In this document: positions 60,204-64,000 of the stretch, piece by piece
Position numbering within the stretch: the stretch's first letter is position 1
How the letters are laid out: each line of letters begins with the position of its first letter
Source of the DNA: CADEED01 sp035765415
GTDB taxonomy: Bacteria > Pseudomonadota > Gammaproteobacteria > Steroidobacterales > Steroidobacteraceae
Direction of reading: 5' to 3'
Assembly: GCA_035765415.1 (NCBI GenBank)
Contig: DASTXR010000057.1
Span: 1 to 64,000, forward strand
DNA length: 64,000 bases
Position numbers and translations under genes: made by a program
The notes under the pieces: model-generated
What the model was told of the DNA's origin: nothing
Seen by the model: the letters and a program-made list of their open reading frames with translations, nothing else
Databases searched by the model: none

Positions 60204-60935
60204 ATGATCACATTCGACAACGTCGCAAAGCGTTATCCGAATGGCCGCGAGGCCCTCGCGGGCGTGACGTTCACCATCCAGCCGGGCGAGTTCGTTTTCC
60301 TCACCGGCCGCTCCGGCGCGGGCAAGAGCAGCGTGCTCAAGCTGATCGCGCTGCTCGAGCGCCCGAGTCGCGGCACGGTCACGGTCAGCGGACAGAACAC
60401 GGGCAAACTCAAGGCCGGAAAAATCCCGGCGTTCCGGCGCGCCATCGGCGTGGTGTTCCAGGATCACAAGCTCCTGGTGGACCGCCCCATTTACGACAAC
60501 GTGGCGCTGCCGCTGGTGGTCGCGGGAACTCCGCTGAAAGAAGTCGACCGGCGCGTGCGCGCGGCGCTCGACCAGGTCGGGTTGTTAGGCCGGGAGCGGT
60601 CCTCGCCGCTCGAGCTCTCGGTGGGCGAGCAGCAGCGCGTCGGCATCGCGCGCGCGGTCATCAGCAAGCCGCAGCTGCTGATCGCCGATGAGCCCACGGG
60701 CAATCTCGACCCGGGCCTCGCCATCGAAGTGATGCGCGTGTTCAAGCGATTCCAGGAAGTCGGCGTCACCGTGATCATCGCCTCGCACGATCCGCACCTC
60801 GTGGAGCAGTTCGGCGAGCGCGAAATCGTGCTCGATGCCGGCCACATCGCCTCGGACACCTTCCGCGCCGGGCACGCCGCGCGCATGACGGCGCAGGCGC
60901 CGCAGCTTTCCGACCTGCCCGACATCCACACATGA
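60204..60935 (+). CDS. ftsE: Cell division ATP-binding protein FtsE
   Basis: A 243-residue ABC ATPase: Walker A in GRSGAGKSSVLKLI, signature LSVGEQQRVGIARAV, Walker B in LLIADEPTGNLDP. With FtsX it controls septal peptidoglycan hydrolases. The start follows ftsY by nine bases, and ftsX begins ten bases after the stop. VGLLG is encoded with TTG TTA G at 60582. Confidence 0.97.
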   Translation: MITFDNVAKRYPNGREALAGVTFTIQPGEFVFLTGRSGAGKSSVLKLIALLERPSRGTVTVSGQNTGKLKAGKIPAFRRAIGVVFQDHKLLVDRPIYDNVALPLVVAGTPLKEVDRRVRAALDQVGLLGRERSSPLELSVGEQQRVGIARAVISKPQLLIADEPTGNLDPGLAIEVMRVFKRFQEVGVTVIIASHDPHLVEQFGEREIVLDAGHIASDTFRAGHAARMTAQAPQLSDLPDIHT

Positions 60936-60945
60936 GTTTCGGGCC

Positions 60946-61875
60946 ATGAGCGGCGCGGTCTCCTCCTACGGCACCCGGCATTTGCAGGCGCTGTTCGGCT
61001 CGCTGGGCCGGCTGGTGCGCGCGCCGCTCGCGACACTGCTCACGCTCATCGTCATCGGCGTTGCGCTCGCGCTTCCGGCAGGCCTGGCGCTCATCGTCGA
61101 CAACCTGCGCGCCGCCACCGGCGATTTCAGCAATGCCGTCGATTTCACCGTCCACTTCAAGCAGGGCACGGCCATCGAACGCGTGGAGCAGCTCGCCAGG
61201 AGCGCGCGCGATCGCGCGGGCATCGAATCCATCACGGTGAAGACCGCCACGCAGGCGCTCGAGGAATTCAAGCAGGCGTCCGGCTTCGGCGATGCGCTGT
61301 CGGCGCTCGAGGACAATCCGCTGCCGCATCACCTCGTGGTCCGGCCGAAGAAAAACGCCAGCGGCCCCACCGAGGTGGAATCGCTGCGACGCTACTTCGC
61401 GGCCTTTCCCGAGGTCGACATCGTGCAGCTCGATCTCGACTGGGTGCGCCGCCTGCACTCGCTGCTCGACGTGTTGGAACGGGTCATGTGGGTCGTGGTC
61501 ACGGTGCTCGGGCTGGGGGTGCTGGCCGTGATCGGCAATACCATCCGCCTTGAGATCCAGCAGCGGCGTCCGGAAATCGAAGTCACCAAGCTGGTGGGCG
61601 GTTCCAATGCGTTCGTGCGCCGGCCCTTTCTGTACACCGGCATCTTCTATGGGCTCGGCGGGGCCCTGCTGGCGGCGCTCATCGTGGCCGGCAGCCTCAC
61701 CTACCTCGACCAGGCGGTCGGCGAGTTGTCCGCCCAATACGGCAGCCGCTTCCATCTGACGGGCCTCGGCAGACGGGGCCTTTTGATCCTCGTGGGGGTG
61801 GGTGCAGCCCTCGGCTGGGTCGGCGCGCTTATCTCGACGGGCAGGCACCTGCGGGCCATCGAGCCGCGCGCCTGA
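60946..61875 (+). CDS. ftsX: Cell division membrane protein FtsX
   Basis: A 309-residue membrane protein with one N-terminal helix (about residues 24-45), a periplasmic segment of about 110 residues, and three C-terminal helices around VVVTVLGLGVLAVIGNTIRL, EVTKLVGGSNAFVRRPFLYT and the last span. Topology and size match FtsX, the permease partner of FtsE that activates cell-wall hydrolases. Confidence 0.96.
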   Translation: MSGAVSSYGTRHLQALFGSLGRLVRAPLATLLTLIVIGVALALPAGLALIVDNLRAATGDFSNAVDFTVHFKQGTAIERVEQLARSARDRAGIESITVKTATQALEEFKQASGFGDALSALEDNPLPHHLVVRPKKNASGPTEVESLRRYFAAFPEVDIVQLDLDWVRRLHSLLDVLERVMWVVVTVLGLGVLAVIGNTIRLEIQQRRPEIEVTKLVGGSNAFVRRPFLYTGIFYGLGGALLAALIVAGSLTYLDQAVGELSAQYGSRFHLTGLGRRGLLILVGVGAALGWVGALISTGRHLRAIEPRA

Positions 61876-62019
61876 GCCTGCACTTATAAAACAATAACTT
61901 AAGGTTCTAGTCCCTCGTTCGGGGGATGGAACTGATGGGCGGCTTAGCACTCTAATCGCTCGACTGCTAATATCCCGGCACATCGAGATAAGCAGATCGC
62001 CCCAGGAGGTTTCGTACAG

Positions 62020-62925
62020 ATGACCGCCATTGCGCCCGCTGCCCCCGCCCTTGCTGCCAACGCATTAGTCGCCCGCAAGAACGATTTCGTACTCTCCGGT
62101 CCCGTCGGAAGCTTCGACGCGTACATGGACAAGGTGAGCCGCATTCCCGTGTTGTCGCGCGAGGATGAGGCTGCTCTCGCCGAACGCTTCCGCAACGACG
62201 GTGACCTCGAGGCTGCCCGCCAGCTCGTGTTGTCGCACCTCCGCTTCGTCGTGCACATCGCGCGCGGCTATTCGGGTTATGGCCTGCCGCTCGGCGACGT
62301 CGTGCAGGAAGGCAACGTCGGCCTCATGAAGGCGGTGAAGCGCTTCGACCCCACGGTCGGCGTTCGCCTGGTGTCGTTCGCGGTCCACTGGATCCGCGCC
62401 GAAATCCACGAATACGTGCTGCGCAACTGGCGTCTCGTGAAGGTCGCCACCACCAAGGCTCAGCGCAAGCTGTTCTTCAATCTGCGCAAGATGAAGAAAA
62501 ACCTGGCGTGGCTGTCGCACGAGGAAACGCAGGCCGTGGCCCGCGACCTCAAGGTAACGCCCGCCGAAGTCACCGAGATGGAAAAGCGCCTCGCGGCGCG
62601 CGACCTGTCGTTCGACCCGGTTCCGGATTCCGGCAGCGAAGACGGCGACGAGACCTACTCGCCCGCTGCCTATCTACCGGCGCCGGATGCGGACCCGGCG
62701 GCGCAGATCGAGAACGCCGAGTGGGAAGACACCACGGGCGATCGCCTGGCCCAGGCCATGAAGACGCTGGACGCGCGCGCGCAGGACATCCTGGTCAGCC
62801 GCTGGACCGGCGAAGGCAAGACCACTCTGCACGACCTCGCGGAAAAATACGGCGTGTCGGCGGAGCGAGTACGCCAGATCGAGGCGAATGCGATCAAGAA
62901 ACTGCGAGGCCTGATGACGGCCTGA
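62020..62925 (+). CDS. rpoH: Heat-shock sigma factor RpoH (sigma-32)
   Basis: A 301-residue sigma factor with region 2 in LVLSHLRFVVHIARGYSGYG and EGNVGLMKAVKRFDP, the sigma-32 'RpoH box' region QRKLFFNLRKMKK, and a C-terminal HTH ending TLHDLAEKYGVSAERVRQIE. The 144-base upstream gap has an excellent ribosome site (AGGAGG) and a short hairpin-like CCCTCGTTCGGGGG at 61911. It is the usual neighbour of ftsYEX. Confidence 0.97.
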   Translation: MTAIAPAAPALAANALVARKNDFVLSGPVGSFDAYMDKVSRIPVLSREDEAALAERFRNDGDLEAARQLVLSHLRFVVHIARGYSGYGLPLGDVVQEGNVGLMKAVKRFDPTVGVRLVSFAVHWIRAEIHEYVLRNWRLVKVATTKAQRKLFFNLRKMKKNLAWLSHEETQAVARDLKVTPAEVTEMEKRLAARDLSFDPVPDSGSEDGDETYSPAAYLPAPDADPAAQIENAEWEDTTGDRLAQAMKTLDARAQDILVSRWTGEGKTTLHDLAEKYGVSAERVRQIEANAIKKLRGLMTA

Positions 62926-62948
62926 GCGCCATTTCAGACTCACTCTCG

Positions 62949-62980
62949 AGCCCCGGCCGCAAACCGGGGCTTTTTCTTTT
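62949..62980 (+). terminator. Rho-independent terminator of rpoH
   Basis: AGCCCCGG pairs with CCGGGGCT over CCGCAAA, followed by TTTTCTTTT. It lies 23 bases after the rpoH stop. Confidence 0.93.
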
Positions 62981-63037
62981 CCGATGCTAAGTTTTTGTGT
63001 TGTTGCCACCCACGTTCCCGTGGATTAATCCGTTGTC

Positions 63038-63895
63038 ATGACGAAATCAGCACTCAATCCGCAAGGCGAGCAGATGGCGGACGAATCCATGATTCGCACG
63101 CTGGCGGCTCAGATCGAGGCGATCTGGCCGCAGGAAAAGTCGCTCATCAACTTTTACCGGCTGCCGTGCAACGCACACGTGCTCGACGTGGGCGCCGGCA
63201 CCGGCGAGTTCAGCGCGCGGGTCGCCGAACTGCTGCCCGCGGCCCAGGTGCTGGGCGTGGAGCTGCTGCAGGCTTCCGTGGAGTTCGCGCGTGAGCGGCA
63301 CGCGTCGTTGAGCCCGCGCGTCCGATTCGAAACCGGCGATGCGTTCCACCTGGCCCAGCCTGACAACACCTTCGACCTGGTGGCAAACCGTCACATGGTC
63401 CAGTCGGTTCCGCACGTGGACCGCATCCTTGCCGAGCTGGTGCGCGTCGCAAAACCCGGCGGTCGCGTGCACGTGCTGGCCGAGGACTATTCGATGCTCC
63501 ACATGATGTCCGGCCCGCTCGACCCGGATGTTTTCTGGCGCAAGGGACCGGTCGAGTTCTCGATGCGCACGGGCACCGATTCGCGCATTGGCCGCCGCAC
63601 CTGGACGCTGATGCGCGAAGCCGGGCTAACCGATGTGCGTGTCGATTACGTGGTCGTGGACACCCTGCGCGTGCCGCGGCGGGTATTCGCGGACATCATC
63701 ACGGCCTGGCGCGATGGCTACGTGAATGCGCTCGCGACGCCCGAATTTCCTGCCGCGGTGGTGCGCCAGCACTTCAATGAAATCATCGCGAGCATATTGA
63801 ATCCGGATCACTACGCCGTCTGGCATATCCCCATTGTTTCAGGGACGAAACCCAAACTGGGGTCAGACCTCTTATCAGGCGCAAGCGCCACATAA
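63038..63895 (+). CDS. Class I SAM-dependent methyltransferase
   Basis: A 285-residue methyltransferase: HVLDVGAGTGEFSARVAELL (motif I), VLGVELLQASVEFARERH, FDLVANRHMVQSVPHV and KPGGRVHVLAEDYSML. Substrate unknown. The last 15 residues (including KLGSDLLSGASAT) run into sequence with CTGGGGTCAGACC, a fragment resembling the gene-end repeats, and the stop lies just before the terminator hairpin. A later start at Met13 is possible. Confidence 0.85.
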   Translation: MTKSALNPQGEQMADESMIRTLAAQIEAIWPQEKSLINFYRLPCNAHVLDVGAGTGEFSARVAELLPAAQVLGVELLQASVEFARERHASLSPRVRFETGDAFHLAQPDNTFDLVANRHMVQSVPHVDRILAELVRVAKPGGRVHVLAEDYSMLHMMSGPLDPDVFWRKGPVEFSMRTGTDSRIGRRTWTLMREAGLTDVRVDYVVVDTLRVPRRVFADIITAWRDGYVNALATPEFPAAVVRQHFNEIIASILNPDHYAVWHIPIVSGTKPKLGSDLLSGASAT

Positions 63896-63899
63896 GAAA

Positions 63900-63920
63900 A
63901 CGGCGGCCAGGGGCCGCCGT
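63900..63920 (-). terminator. Hairpin terminator of the right-end minus-strand gene
   Basis: ACGGCGGCC pairs with GGCCGCCGT over AGG. On the minus strand it is followed by TTTTCTTATG (complement of 63890-63899), a T-rich run, so it ends the OmpA-like gene; it is also just downstream of the methyltransferase stop. Confidence 0.8.
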
Positions 63921-63941
63921 CCGTAAGTATCAAAGAGGCAC

Positions 63942-64000
63942 TCAGCCTTGCGTGATGGGCTGCAGCTTCAACTCCACGCGACGATTCTGCTGGCGGCCAT
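63942..64000 (-). CDS. OmpA-like protein, C-terminal end (partial)
   Basis: The last 18 codons of a minus-strand gene that runs out of the window; they read GRQQNRRVELKLQPITQG then TGA. The NRRVEL ending is typical of the OmpA/MotB peptidoglycan-binding domain. Nothing more can be said of the rest. Confidence 0.75.
   Translation of the reverse strand, partial: GRQQNRRVELKLQPITQG

Noticed and set aside
1..64000. CRISPR arrays, insertion sequences, transposases, integrases or prophage genes
   Set aside because: No direct-repeat arrays with spacers and no recognisable transposase, integrase or phage structural genes were seen; the only repeats are the gene-end inverted repeats and internal protein-domain repeats.

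Overview
The window is about 64 kb of high-GC (roughly two thirds G+C), densely coded bacterial chromosome. Gene content and order point to a free-living gammaproteobacterium. It carries the blocks yggX-mutY, rpmB-rpmG-mutM, coaBC-dut-radC-pyrE, rsmD-coaD and ftsY-ftsE-ftsX-rpoH, with a TonB-dependent receptor, periplasmic and outer-membrane proteins, exported polysaccharide-active enzymes and a quinol nitric oxide reductase. The overall style resembles Steroidobacteraceae/Nevskiales/Xanthomonadales-like lineages, but this is inferred from gene style only; no 16S gene is present.

Layout. 0.1-4.7 kb: minus-strand sets yggX/mutY/AsmA-like and ECF sigma/anti-sigma-like/DUF4097. 4.9-9.0 kb: LuxR-type response regulator and a seven-PAS soluble histidine kinase. 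9.3-10.1 kb: methyltransferase. 10.1-14.5 kb: minus-strand cluster DUF4331 - lipoprotein - TPR - HupE/UreJ-like. 14.7-21.4 kb: cysteine-synthase-like enzyme, TonB receptor, phytase-like esterase, ABC-F protein Uup and a SUI1/YciH protein. 21.5-24.2 kb: DUF502 membrane protein, secreted methyltransferase-like protein and surface-antigen barrel. 24.3-30.0 kb: an accessory-looking island with a 952-residue protein of no recognised family, translationally coupled to a phospholipase-D-like protein and followed by an exported helical protein. 30.1-36.0 kb: ThrE-type exporter, norB and a VWA protein with Ig-like repeats. 36.1-41 kb: tRNA-Gly(CCC), nucleosidase, trmB, a GH43/ricin-lectin enzyme, a decayed gene, marC and DUF6763. 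41-50 kb: Rieske protein, MFS/AmpG-like permease, pyrE, DUF4124, dut, coaBC, radC, an SRPBCC/ArsR pair and a CE1 esterase with FN3 and CBM2 domains. 50-64 kb: rpmBG, mutM, alkA-like, hydrolase, ggt, coaD, rsmD, Pla-1/VolA-like lipase, ftsYEX, rpoH, a methyltransferase and the 3' end of an OmpA-like gene.

Two DNA-level patterns cut across the genes. First, long, nearly perfect inverted repeats of at least two sequence families sit exactly at gene 3' ends, touching or even supplying stop codons (near 1-101, 4792-4889, 21396-21534, 37442-37522, 59122-59223, with a fragment near 63858). Second, the 7-mer TTGTTAG and its close relatives TAGTTAG and TAGCTAG recur about once per 2 kb on both strands, mostly inside genes, forcing otherwise rare codons such as Leu TTA/CTA. 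The second pattern looks like a genome-wide DNA signal (uptake, Chi-like or protein-binding) and is among the most interesting observations here, together with the unrecognised 24.3-28.5 kb gene pair.
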